From the NCBI GenBank assembly GCA_036351675.1, contig JAZBPO010000370.1, forward strand, positions 1 through 6,858: a stretch of 6,858 bases of DNA. Direction: 5' to 3'. Of this stretch, positions 1 through 5,878 are shown piece after piece. The position numbers and the translations under genes are program-made. The notes under the pieces are model-generated. The model was given only the letters and a program-made list of their open reading frames with translations, made no database searches and was not told where the DNA came from. Numbering within the stretch: the first letter of the stretch is position 1; the number at the start of each line of letters is the position of its first letter. This DNA comes from JAZBPO01 sp036351675. GTDB taxonomy: Bacteria; Pseudomonadota; Gammaproteobacteria; Pseudomonadales; Azotimanducaceae.

Positions 1-69
1 GAAGTGTGCCGCATCGCGAACGCCCGCCGCAGGCGGCAGCTTCGCCGCCGCCGTCACGTCCCCCTTCAT
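1..69 (-). CDS. Possible N-terminal fragment of a leftward gene, cut by the window edge
   Basis: An ATG read leftward from position 69 opens a frame with no stop to the left edge, about 23 codons (begins MKGDVTAAAKLPPAAGVRD). Most codons end in G or C, as in the real genes of this window. A GTG four codons further in, preceded by a GGGGG run, is an alternative start. The fragment is too short to show a domain, and open frames this short are common by chance at this GC content. If real, the gene would be divergent from the HiPIP gene and share the 70-258 control region. No function can be assigned. Confidence 0.2.
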   Translation of the reverse strand, partial: MKGDVTAAAKLPPAAGVRDAAHF

Positions 70-135
70 GCACGATTCAGGAACGGCGACTCATGCTTGC
101 AGCCGTGAACGAAATACCCTGCAAAACCAGGTGAA

Positions 136-148
136 AGTGAGAATCACT
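136..148. promoter_or_regulatory. 13-bp palindrome upstream of the HiPIP promoter (candidate operator)
   Basis: AGTGA-GAA-TCACT is a perfect inverted repeat with 5-bp arms and a 3-base centre. Its centre lies about 60 bases before the transcription start expected from the promoter at 167-195, a typical activator position. The core TGAGAATCA resembles the centre of proteobacterial Fur boxes. The flanks do not extend the match, and the spacer is too short for a CRP or FNR site. The binding protein is unknown. Confidence 0.35.
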
Positions 149-166
149 ACTGTCTACCCTTTGTCC

Positions 167-195
167 TGGACAGGCGCGGCGACTTTGGTTTGAAT
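167..195 (+). promoter_or_regulatory. Sigma-70-type promoter for the HiPIP gene
   Basis: A -35 hexamer TGGACA (167-172, five of six consensus bases) is followed by a 17-base spacer and a -10 hexamer TTGAAT (190-195, four of six). Transcription would begin near 202, giving a leader of about 57 bases before the ATG at 259. The region is visibly less GC-rich than the coding DNA, as expected of a promoter. This is a by-eye match without transcript support. Confidence 0.5.
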
Positions 196-245
196 AGCCG
201 CCGTTCGAACGGGCCCCACGGGCCGTGACCGACTCAGAAAACTCG

Positions 246-251
246 AAGGAG
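246..251 (+). promoter_or_regulatory. Ribosome binding site of the HiPIP gene
   Basis: AAGGAG lies seven bases before the ATG at 259, which is near-ideal sequence and spacing. It fixes the start codon and suggests efficient translation. Confidence 0.8.
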
Positions 252-258
252 TAACGAC

Positions 259-579
259 ATGGCCGATCTTTCCCGCCGCAATCTGCTCCGTGGTGCCGTT
301 GCCGGCGCAGCGCTCATCCCGCTCGTCCAGCTCGACACGCGCAGCGCAGCCGCCGCCGAGATGGTGACCCCCGACGATCCGACCGCGAAGGCGCTCCAGT
401 ACGTCGAGGACGCCACGACCGCGAACCGCATGGACAAGGCCGGCGTCGCCGCCGCCGATCAGATGTGCGCCTCCTGCGCCCTCTACCAGGGCGACGGCGA
501 GACCGCACCCTGCACGCTGTTCCAGAACCGCATCGTGAAGGGCACCGGCTGGTGCACCGCCTGGGTGCCGAAGGGCTGA
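259..579 (+). CDS. hip: High-potential iron-sulfur protein (HiPIP), Tat-exported
   Basis: Small soluble periplasmic electron carrier holding one [4Fe-4S] cluster that cycles between the 2+ and 3+ states. In the family it passes electrons from the cytochrome bc1 complex to a terminal oxidase, or to the photosynthetic reaction centre in purple bacteria. The 106-residue precursor starts with a twin-arginine signal (S5-R6-R7-N8-L9-L10), then a hydrophobic stretch and an alanine-rich site, with cleavage probably after A33 to leave about 73 residues. Tat export fits a protein that folds around its cluster in the cytoplasm. The four cluster ligands are C70, C73, C85 and C99 (C-x2-C-x11-C-x13-C), followed by the typical W-C-T-x-W end. 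The gap between the second and third cysteines is shorter than in Allochromatium-type HiPIPs. The start is set by AAGGAG at 246-251. The gene has its own promoter and terminator. No photosynthesis or respiratory gene is adjacent, so its partner is unknown. Confidence 0.95.
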   Translation: MADLSRRNLLRGAVAGAALIPLVQLDTRSAAAAEMVTPDDPTAKALQYVEDATTANRMDKAGVAAADQMCASCALYQGDGETAPCTLFQNRIVKGTGWCTAWVPKG

Positions 580-604
580 TCGCCCCGGCATTCGTCGCAC
601 GACC

Positions 605-634
605 GAGCGGGCCCCCAGGGGCCCGCTCTCGTTT
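605..634 (+). terminator. Rho-independent terminator of the HiPIP gene
   Basis: An 11-base perfect inverted repeat (GAGCGGGCCCC at 605-615 and its complement at 618-628) forms in practice a 10-bp GC stem with a CCAG tetraloop. It is followed by TCTCGTTT, a weak T-rich tail. It lies 25 bases after the HiPIP stop and ends at the last base of the converging ada gene, so it separates the two units. In the ada direction there is no T tract after the stem, so termination there would be less efficient. Confidence 0.75.
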
Positions 635-1686
635 CAGCCTTCCGGTTCCTCCCGCTCTTCACGCGCCAGCAACGCCTGCTTGCGTGCCACGCCCCAGCGA
701 TAACCCGTCAGCGACCCGTCCCTGCCCACGACCCTGTGGCAGGGGACGAGCACGGCGACGGGATTGCGGCCCACCGCGGCCGCCACGGCACGGGTCGCCT
801 CCGGGCGGCCGAGGCGCCCGGCGAGCGCCGAATAGCTGATCCGCTCACCGCGTTCGAGCGTGCGCAGCGCCGTCCACACACGCTGCTGGAACGCCGTGCC
901 CTGCACGTCGAGGGGCAGCGCCGCGGCCCGTGCCGGCGCATCCACGGCCGCGATGGCCTCGGCGAGCAGCTGCGCCTGCTCGGCCTCTGCCGCCTGCAGC
1001 GCCGCATGCGGAAAACGCGCGCGAACGCGGACCTCGGGTGCCTCGTCGGCGTCGAGGAACTCCAGCAGGCAGAGGCCCTCGCGCGTGGCGGCGGCGACCA
1101 TGGGGCCGAGCGCACTCTCGCCCTGCGCCCACCAGAGCGAGAGCCGCTCGCCCCGCCTGCGGACGGCGCCGGGCGCGAGACCGAGCTGCGCCGCACTGTC
1201 GGCATAGGCCGAGGACTGGGAGCCGTAGCCCGCCGCGAAGACGGCGTCGAGAACCGAATCGGTGCCGGCGAGCGCATCGCGCAGGCGCGCGCCCTTCGCC
1301 GCGCGGCGAAAGGCACTGGGCGTGAGGCCCAGGACGGCGACGAAGGTGCGATGGAAGGTCGACCGGCTGACCCCGTTCGCCGCGGCGACGGCGGCGACGC
1401 TGGCCCCCGCTTCGGCGAGCGCCCGGCAGGCCCCTTCGAACCAGGCGGGCAGTCCGGCGTCGTCCGGGCGGCAGCGCCGGCAGGGCCGGAGCCCGGCGGC
1501 GCGGGCCGCGGCCGCATCCGGGAAGAACGCGACGTTCTCCCGCCGCGGTCGCCGCGACGGACAGCCGGGCAGGCAGTAGATCCCCGTCGTCAACACACCG
1601 TAGACGAAACCCCGTGCGGACTGGTCGCGCTCGCAGATCGCGCGCCAGCGTTCATCTCCTGTCGAAATCGACTCCGCTACCGTCAT
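634..1686 (-). CDS. ada: Ada: methylphosphotriester/O6-methylguanine-DNA methyltransferase and transcriptional activator
   Basis: Suicide repair protein that moves methyl groups from alkylated DNA onto its own cysteines and, once methylated on the N-terminal domain, activates the adaptive response. Started at the ATG at 1686 it has 350 residues (E. coli Ada has 354). The zinc and methyl-acceptor cysteines then fall at C38, C42, C69 and C72, exactly the E. coli numbers, which is the main reason for this start. Residues about 80-180 are the AraC-type helix-turn-helix region (S-R-S-T-F-H-R-T-F near 107-115). The C-terminal Ogt-type domain has G-T-A-F-Q-Q-R-V-W near 263-271, the acceptor C316 in P-C-H-R-V-V, and G-Y-R-W-G-V near 328-333. 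All key residues are present. An ATG two codons upstream (1692) is also possible. The frame stays open back to 1869, but that extension is alanine- and arginine-rich, unlike Ada, and overlaps the next gene's start. The ribosome binding site is weak (AGG nine bases upstream). No clear Ada-box was seen. Confidence 0.95.
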   Translation of the reverse strand: MTVAESISTGDERWRAICERDQSARGFVYGVLTTGIYCLPGCPSRRPRRENVAFFPDAAAARAAGLRPCRRCRPDDAGLPAWFEGACRALAEAGASVAAVAAANGVSRSTFHRTFVAVLGLTPSAFRRAAKGARLRDALAGTDSVLDAVFAAGYGSQSSAYADSAAQLGLAPGAVRRRGERLSLWWAQGESALGPMVAAATREGLCLLEFLDADEAPEVRVRARFPHAALQAAEAEQAQLLAEAIAAVDAPARAAALPLDVQGTAFQQRVWTALRTLERGERISYSALAGRLGRPEATRAVAAAVGRNPVAVLVPCHRVVGRDGSLTGYRWGVARKQALLAREEREEPEG

Positions 1687-1750
1687 GTCCATGCACCTGT
1701 ACCCGGCTGCCAGCGTATGCGAGGGGAAGGAGTCTCGTTGCTGCCGGCGC

Positions 1751-1770
1751 ACGTCCGCCTCCGCGGATGT
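1751..1770. repeat. Inverted repeat in the ada/hydrolase divergent region
   Basis: ACGTCCGC, a CTCC loop, then GCGGATGT: 8-base arms with one mismatch, which becomes a G-U wobble in a rightward transcript. The inner part also contains the palindrome TCCGCGGA. It could be an operator or a small leader hairpin. GC-rich palindromes are frequent in such genomes, so chance is possible. Confidence 0.35.
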
Positions 1771-1843
1771 CGCAGCACGATCACCGTCCGTCGCCGCTGT
1801 TGCATCTACACAGGCACCGATGACAGCATCCTCGCTCCCCCGC

Positions 1844-1850
1844 AGGGAAG
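1844..1850 (+). promoter_or_regulatory. Ribosome binding site of the hydrolase gene
   Basis: AGGGAAG lies nine bases before the ATG at 1860. It supports that start and therefore argues against the longest leftward reading of ada, which would overlap it. Confidence 0.55.
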
Positions 1851-1859
1851 CCCTGATCG

Positions 1860-3341
1860 ATGCGTGCATTTCGCATCCTCCGTCCCTTCGTGCTCCTCGC
1901 GTGCAGCGTCGACCTGCCGACGGCGGCGGCGGCGGCGGGGCTGGCGGACGCCGGACCGGCCCTCGTCCTCGCGCCGTGCCACGTCACGGACGCATCAGCG
2001 GTACGCGGCGTCGATGCCGAGTGCGGCACGCTGCGGGTACCGCTCGACTACGACGACCCGGATGCCGCACAGCTCGAACTCAGCGTCGTCCGGGTCCCGG
2101 CGCTCGCCGCAGAGCCCGCTCCGAGCGCCTTGACGGTGATCCAGGGCGGCCCGGGCGGCAGTTCCATCGACCTCTACCTCTCCATCGCCGGCGCGCTCGG
2201 AGGCGTGCTCAGGGAACGGGACATCCTGCTCGTGGATCAGCGCGGCACCGGGCGCTCGGCGCCGCTGCGCTGCCCCGAGGACAGCACGATGGACCTCGAT
2301 GCGAGCCTCGATCCGGCCACGGTTCGCGAGGCGGCACGGCGCTGCCTAGATGCCCTCGACACCGATCCGCGCCAGTTCACGACGAGCGTCGCCGTGCGCG
2401 ACCTGGAGCGGGTACGCGCCGCGCTCGGCTATGACCAGCTGGACCTCTACGGGGCCTCCTACGGCACGCGCGTCGCCCTGCACTACCTGCATCGCCATCC
2501 GGAACGGACGCGCTCCATCGTGATCGACGGCGTCGCGCCCGTCGGCTGGGTGCTCGGGCCGACGATCGCCGCCGACGCCCAGCGCAGCCTCGAGGCGCTC
2601 TTCGAACGCTGCCGGAACGAGCCCGCCTGCGCCGCGCGTTTCGGCGACCCGGCCGTCACCTTCTCGCGCCTGCTCGACCGCGTCGCTGCTGCGGCAGAGG
2701 AGGTCGAGCTGCGTCACCCCGTGAGCGGCGAGACGACGTCGCTCCGCTTCGGCCGCGAGCAGCTGACCATGGCCGTGCGCATGCTCAGCTACCAACCCGA
2801 GACGGCCGCCCTGCTGCCCCTGCTGATCGCGCAGGCGGACGCGGGAGATCCGGCGCCGCTCGCGGCCCAGGCCATGCTGATCATGGCGAACCTCGGCGAG
2901 GCCCTCGCCACCGGCATGCACAACAGCGTCGTCTGCTCCGAGGACCTGCCCTTCGTCGACGCTCCGCCGGACGCCTCGGACACCTATCTCGGCAACGCCC
3001 AGCTCGCCGTCCTGCAGGCCATGTGCGAAGTCTGGCCGCAGGGCGTCGTCGATGCGGATCTGCGCGAGCCCTTCGTGTCCGACGTCCCCGCGCTCGTCCT
3101 CTCCGGCAGCGAGGATCCCGTCACGCCACCGGAGAACGGTCGCGTCGCTGCACAGCAGCTGACGCGCAGTCTCGAGATCGTCGGTACGGGCCAGGGCCAC
3201 GGCCTCGTGATGCGCGGCTGCCTGCCGCGCGTGCTCGCCGACTTCGTCGCGAGCGCCGAGCCGGAGACCGTGGAGGCCGACTGCGTCGAGGATCTCGCCG
3301 CGGCGCCGATCTTCACCTCCTTCGCCGGCGCCGCACCGTGA
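1860..3341 (+). CDS. Exported alpha/beta-hydrolase, TAP-like (peptidase S33 type)
   Basis: Serine hydrolase of the proline iminopeptidase/tripeptidyl aminopeptidase group, which releases residues or short peptides from free N-termini; the exact substrate is unknown. The 493-residue length fits the family. In order: a basic, hydrophobic N-terminal signal (about 1-29); C-G-T-L-R-V-P-L-D-Y (55-64), the usual family entry motif; the oxyanion loop Q-G-G-P-G-G-S (95-101); D-Q-R-G-T-G-R-S (126-133); the nucleophile elbow G-A-S-Y-G (198-202, S200); a lid region; C-S-E-D (359-362); then G-S-E-D-P-V-T-P-P with D419 and G-Q-G-H-G with H447 in the C-terminal TAP-like region. The whole S200-D419-H447 triad is present. 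Cleavage by signal peptidase I after the alanine run near 22-29 is likely, although L-L-A-C at 12-15 could be a weak lipobox. Ten further cysteines suggest disulfides in an oxidising compartment. It is the first gene of the operon, and its stop overlaps the next start by four bases. Confidence 0.9.
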   Translation: MRAFRILRPFVLLACSVDLPTAAAAAGLADAGPALVLAPCHVTDASAVRGVDAECGTLRVPLDYDDPDAAQLELSVVRVPALAAEPAPSALTVIQGGPGGSSIDLYLSIAGALGGVLRERDILLVDQRGTGRSAPLRCPEDSTMDLDASLDPATVREAARRCLDALDTDPRQFTTSVAVRDLERVRAALGYDQLDLYGASYGTRVALHYLHRHPERTRSIVIDGVAPVGWVLGPTIAADAQRSLEALFERCRNEPACAARFGDPAVTFSRLLDRVAAAAEEVELRHPVSGETTSLRFGREQLTMAVRMLSYQPETAALLPLLIAQADAGDPAPLAAQAMLIMANLGEALATGMHNSVVCSEDLPFVDAPPDASDTYLGNAQLAVLQAMCEVWPQGVVDADLREPFVSDVPALVLSGSEDPVTPPENGRVAAQQLTRSLEIVGTGQGHGLVMRGCLPRVLADFVASAEPETVEADCVEDLAAAPIFTSFAGAAP

Positions 3342-4069
3342 TCCGCGCGCAGGGACTGGCGCGCCGCTTCGGCGACGTGGAAGCCGTGCGCGACGTCAGC
3401 TTCGTGGCCGAGGACGGGCGCATCACGGGGCTGCTCGGGCCCAACGGCGCCGGCAAGTCCACGACGCTTCGCATCCTCGGCACGCTGCTGCGGCCGGACG
3501 CCGGCTCGGCGACCATCGACGGACACGACGTGACGACCGACGCGCTGGCGGCGCGGCGCGCCCTCGGCGCCCTCCCGCACGGCGCCGGCATCTATCCGCG
3601 CCTGACCGCGCGCGAGAACGTCCGCTACTACGGCCGCCTGCAGGGCATGGCGAGCGACGAGCTGGAAGCGCGCATCGACGCGCTCGCGGACCTGCTGGAG
3701 ATGAAGGCGTTCCTCGATCGCCGCGCCAAGGGCTTCTCCCAGGGCCAGAAGACCAAGGTGGCACTGGCGCGCGCGCTGGTGCACGGACCGCGCAACCTGC
3801 TCCTCGACGAACCCACCAACGGCCTCGACGTCATGGCCACGCGGTCCCTGCGGGAACTGATCGGGCGACTGCGCGCCGACGGCACCTGCGTGCTGTTCTC
3901 CTCGCACGTGATGCAGGAGGTGGCTGCCCTGTGCGATCGCATCGTGGTGATCGCGCACGGTCGCGTCGTCGCCGACGGCACAGCGGACGCCCTGCGTGAG
4001 CGCAGCGGCCGCGATGATCTCGAGGACGCCTTCGTGGAACTCATCGGCACCGCGGAGGGACTCGAGTGA
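3338..4069 (+). CDS. natA: NatA-like ABC transporter ATP-binding protein
   Basis: Cytoplasmic ATPase that drives an ABC-2 exporter. The nearest named family is NatA, from the sodium exporter NatAB of Bacillus, but these proteins serve various substrates. The protein has 243 residues. Walker A is G-P-N-G-A-G-K-S-T (34-42), the signature F-S-Q-G-Q (133-137), Walker B L-L-L-D-E-P-T (154-160, D157 and E158) and the switch histidine H190 in F-S-S-H. The position usually held by the Q-loop glutamine is H81 (L-P-H-G-A-G), followed by I-Y-P-R-L-T-A-R-E-N; I recall similar replacements in other NatA-like ATPases. The GTG start overlaps the hydrolase stop in GTGA (3338-3341) and has no ribosome binding site of its own, so translation should be coupled. 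The frame is open further upstream inside the hydrolase gene, but that part is arginine-rich shadow. The stop overlaps the permease start in the same way. Confidence 0.92.
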   Translation: MIRAQGLARRFGDVEAVRDVSFVAEDGRITGLLGPNGAGKSTTLRILGTLLRPDAGSATIDGHDVTTDALAARRALGALPHGAGIYPRLTARENVRYYGRLQGMASDELEARIDALADLLEMKAFLDRRAKGFSQGQKTKVALARALVHGPRNLLLDEPTNGLDVMATRSLRELIGRLRADGTCVLFSSHVMQEVAALCDRIVVIAHGRVVADGTADALRERSGRDDLEDAFVELIGTAEGLE

Positions 4070-5235
4070 GCGCGATCGCCACGGTGTTCGCGAAGGAGGT
4101 CCGGGACAATCTCCGCGACCGGCGTACGCTGATCTCCGCGCTCGGCGTCGCCGGCGGTGGACCGATCCTGTTCCTCGCGCTCATCTCCTTCATCCTCGAT
4201 ACGGTGATCACCGATGTCGAGGAACCGGTCGAGCTCGCGGTCATCGGCGCCGAGCACGCGCCGAACCTGATCGCTCGACTGGAGCGCAACAACGTCGTCG
4301 TGGTGCCCGGTCCCGAGGACCCGGTCGCCGCCGTCGAGACGCGCGCGCACGATCTCGTGCTCGAGATACCAGCGAGCTACGCGGAAGCCTGGGTGGAGGG
4401 GCGGCCCGCCGGCCTGCGCCTCGTCTACGACAGCTCGCGCCAGGCGAGTTCCGAGCGTGACCACCGCCGCGTCTCCGCGCTGCTGCAGCAGATCTCCGCC
4501 GAGACCGCGGCGCTGCGGCTGCAGGCCCGCGGCGTGGACGCTCGGATCATGCGCCCGATCGCGATCCGCGACTCCGACGTCGCCTCGCCCGCCGCCCGCG
4601 CGACGACAGCGCTCGGCATGATCCCCTACTTCCTCGTGTTCGCAGTGTTCATGGGCGGCTTCTATCTCGCCATCGACACGACCGCCGGCGAACGCGATCT
4701 CGGCTCCCTCGAACCGCTGCTGACCCTGCCTGTCTCCCGCGACGCTCTCGCCCTCGGCAAGCTCGCGGCGACGGCGGTCTTCTCCCTGCTCACGCTCGTG
4801 CTCGCCACCTGCGCCTTCGCCGTCGCCATGGACCTGGTGCCGCTCCAGGAAATGGGCATGACCGTGAACTTCGACGCTGTCACGGTGCTGCGCATCATCG
4901 TCTCCGTGGCTCCACTCGTCCTGCTGGCCTCGGCCATCATGATGGTCGTGGCTTCCTTCACGAAGAGCTTCAAGGAGGCGCAGTCCTGGCTGTCGCCGAC
5001 GATCCTGGTGCCCACCATGCCGCTGCTCGTGGTGGCCTTCCTGTCGCCGCAACCGTCCGTCGGCACCATGCTCGTACCGTCCCTGAGCCATGCGCTGCTC
5101 ATCAACGAGGCGGTGAAGGGCGCGCCGCTGGAACCACTGCACCTCGCCGTCTCGGCCGCCTCCACACTGGTCTACGGCGCCCTGGTGGCGCTGCTCGCCC
5201 TGCGCCTGTACCGGCGTGAGGGCCTGCTCGGCTGA
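4066..5235 (+). CDS. natB: NatB-like ABC-2 transporter permease
   Basis: Membrane half of the exporter, expected to dimerise and bind the preceding ATPase. The 389 residues show the ABC-2/NatB layout. A short cytoplasmic start (F-A-K-E-V-R-D-N-L-R-D-R-R-T) is followed by a first membrane segment at about 24-48. Then comes a large extracytoplasmic domain (about 49-180) and five more segments near 184-203, 233-255, 277-297, 309-327 and 358-379. The conserved stretch G-E-R-D-L-G-S-L-E-P-L-L (208-219) and S-F-T-K-S-F-K-E-A-Q-S (297-307) are typical of NatB. The GTG start at 4066 lies in a GTGA overlap with the ATPase stop; a purine-rich GGAGGGA ending at 4060 could also recruit ribosomes. The cargo (sodium, drug, peptide or lipid) cannot be told. 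Co-transcription with an exported hydrolase points to something handled outside the cytoplasm, which is inference. Confidence 0.9.
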   Translation: MSAIATVFAKEVRDNLRDRRTLISALGVAGGGPILFLALISFILDTVITDVEEPVELAVIGAEHAPNLIARLERNNVVVVPGPEDPVAAVETRAHDLVLEIPASYAEAWVEGRPAGLRLVYDSSRQASSERDHRRVSALLQQISAETAALRLQARGVDARIMRPIAIRDSDVASPAARATTALGMIPYFLVFAVFMGGFYLAIDTTAGERDLGSLEPLLTLPVSRDALALGKLAATAVFSLLTLVLATCAFAVAMDLVPLQEMGMTVNFDAVTVLRIIVSVAPLVLLASAIMMVVASFTKSFKEAQSWLSPTILVPTMPLLVVAFLSPQPSVGTMLVPSLSHALLINEAVKGAPLEPLHLAVSAASTLVYGALVALLALRLYRREGLLG

Positions 5236-5239
5236 GGCC

Positions 5240-5695
5240 GTGGCCGCGCGCGTCGAGACACGGGTACGGATCGAGCGCAAGGACGCGAACCTGCCGCGCT
5301 ATCTCGTGCTGCCGCCCGAGGCAGCCGCGGCCCTCGCGCTGGACGCGACCACGCCGGCGCAGCTCGAGATCGAGGGCACGGACGTCGGCCGGCGCAACGT
5401 CAAGCGCTGGCGCCGCGGCAGCGATCGCTGGTTCGTGGACCTGACGGAAGCGCAGTGTCGAAAGGCCGGCGTCGACGCCGGCGACGAAGTCGCGGTCGCG
5501 ATCACCCGCCTCCGGGAAGACGTGCCGGAAGCGCTGCGGGCGTTGCTGGATGCCGACGCGGGCACCAGAGCGGCCTGGGCGAGGCTCTCGCCCGCTCGGC
5601 AGCGCGGGCTCGCCGATCACGTGCGCGAGGCGAAGCGAGCGGAAACGCGGCGGCGCAGGGCGGCGGCTGTGCTGTCGGATCTGCGCAACGACTGA
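5240..5695 (+). CDS. YdeI/OmpD-associated family protein with DUF1905-like N-terminal domain
   Basis: Small cytoplasmic protein of 151 residues with no signal peptide or membrane segment. The N-terminal part (about 5-90) resembles DUF1905, a small beta-barrel-like domain (L-P-R-Y-L-V-L-P-P-E near 18-27, then A-G-V-D-A-G-D-E-V-A-V near 76-86). The C-terminal part (about 95-148) is the helical YdeI/OmpdA region with L-S-P-A-R-Q-R, H-V-R-E-A-K-R-A-E-T-R and a basic tail. The biochemical role of the family is not established. I chose the GTG at 5240, four bases after the permease stop, because residues before it do not look like the family. A GTG at 5216 in the same frame would add eight residues and overlap the permease by 20 bases. 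It is the last gene of the operon; its tie to transport may be only transcriptional. Confidence 0.82.
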   Translation: MAARVETRVRIERKDANLPRYLVLPPEAAAALALDATTPAQLEIEGTDVGRRNVKRWRRGSDRWFVDLTEAQCRKAGVDAGDEVAVAITRLREDVPEALRALLDADAGTRAAWARLSPARQRGLADHVREAKRAETRRRRAAAVLSDLRND

Positions 5696-5798
5696 GTGCG
5701 GCCGGCTCCGCCGCCACCGTGGTTCGCGCGAGCGGCAAGATCGAGAGGTCTTTCTGCGAGAGAGTCGCTAGGATGCGCGTCGACTCCCCCCGACCGCC
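5696..5798. other. Non-coding gap between the operon and the desaturase gene
   Basis: About 100 bases with no convincing gene. There is no terminator with a T tract after the YdeI-family gene, so read-through into the desaturase is possible. A lone -10-like TAGGAT (5769-5774) has no matching -35 at the right distance. The desaturase frame is open through the whole gap, back to the stop of the preceding gene, but its translation here (proline- and arginine-rich) does not look like protein. Confidence 0.5.
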
Positions 5799-5807
5799 AA
5801 GGTGATC
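5799..5807 (+). promoter_or_regulatory. Strong Shine-Dalgarno sequence before the desaturase, aimed at an ATC codon
   Basis: AAGGTGATC includes an 8-base match (AGGTGATC) to the complement of the 16S rRNA 3' end. At this register the ideal start would be at about 5810, where the in-frame codon is ATC, followed by S-D-P-R-V-A-L-R. The first in-frame ATG (5879) has no such site. The site therefore suggests that translation begins upstream of that ATG, either at a rare AUC start or at a mutated or misread ATG. Confidence 0.5.
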
Positions 5808-5878
5808 CCATCTCCGATCCACGCGTCGCGCTCAGGAACTCCGTCCGACACCTGCGCCGATCCTCCGATTCCCGCGCG

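Larger units (their letters stand above)
1687..1859. promoter_or_regulatory. Divergent control region between ada and the hydrolase-exporter operon
   Basis: These 173 bases separate the ada start (leftward) from the hydrolase start (rightward) and must hold both promoters. I could not find a convincing -35/-10 pair in either direction, nor a clear match to the E. coli Ada-box. The main structure is the dyad at 1751-1770, close to the middle. The two transcripts may be co-regulated, possibly by Ada itself; this rests only on arrangement. Confidence 0.5.

Noticed and set aside
24..36. CCGCC-GCA-GGCGG hairpin near the left edge, possible terminator
   Set aside because: The stem is only 5 bp and no T-rich tract follows on either strand. 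GC-rich repeats of this size are common by chance.
209..227. Direct repeat ACGGGCC (209-215, 218-224) and the palindrome CACGG-G-CCGTG (217-227) in the HiPIP leader
   Set aside because: The arms are short and made of G and C, so they are expected by chance here. There is no resemblance to a known riboswitch or operator.
1687..1869. N-terminal extension of Ada by 61 residues to an ATG at 1869
   Set aside because: It would overlap the start of the divergent hydrolase gene, the extra residues do not resemble Ada, and the start at 1686 reproduces the E. coli cysteine numbering exactly.
736..2133. 465-codon rightward open frame antisense to ada
   Set aside because: Its composition is arginine-, glycine- and alanine-rich with no domain, and it lies opposite a fully recognisable ada gene and runs into the hydrolase. 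Such shadows are expected with strong G/C third-position bias.
3023..3337. Longer NatA reading starting inside the hydrolase gene
   Set aside because: The extra 105 residues are arginine-rich out-of-frame translation of the hydrolase. The family start M-I-R-A matches the GTG at 3338.
3628..5280. 550-codon leftward open frame antisense to natA and natB
   Set aside because: It is long, but rich in His, Asp, Glu, Arg and Gln with no hydrophobic core or motif. The opposite strand carries clear Walker motifs and membrane helices. It is a codon-bias shadow.
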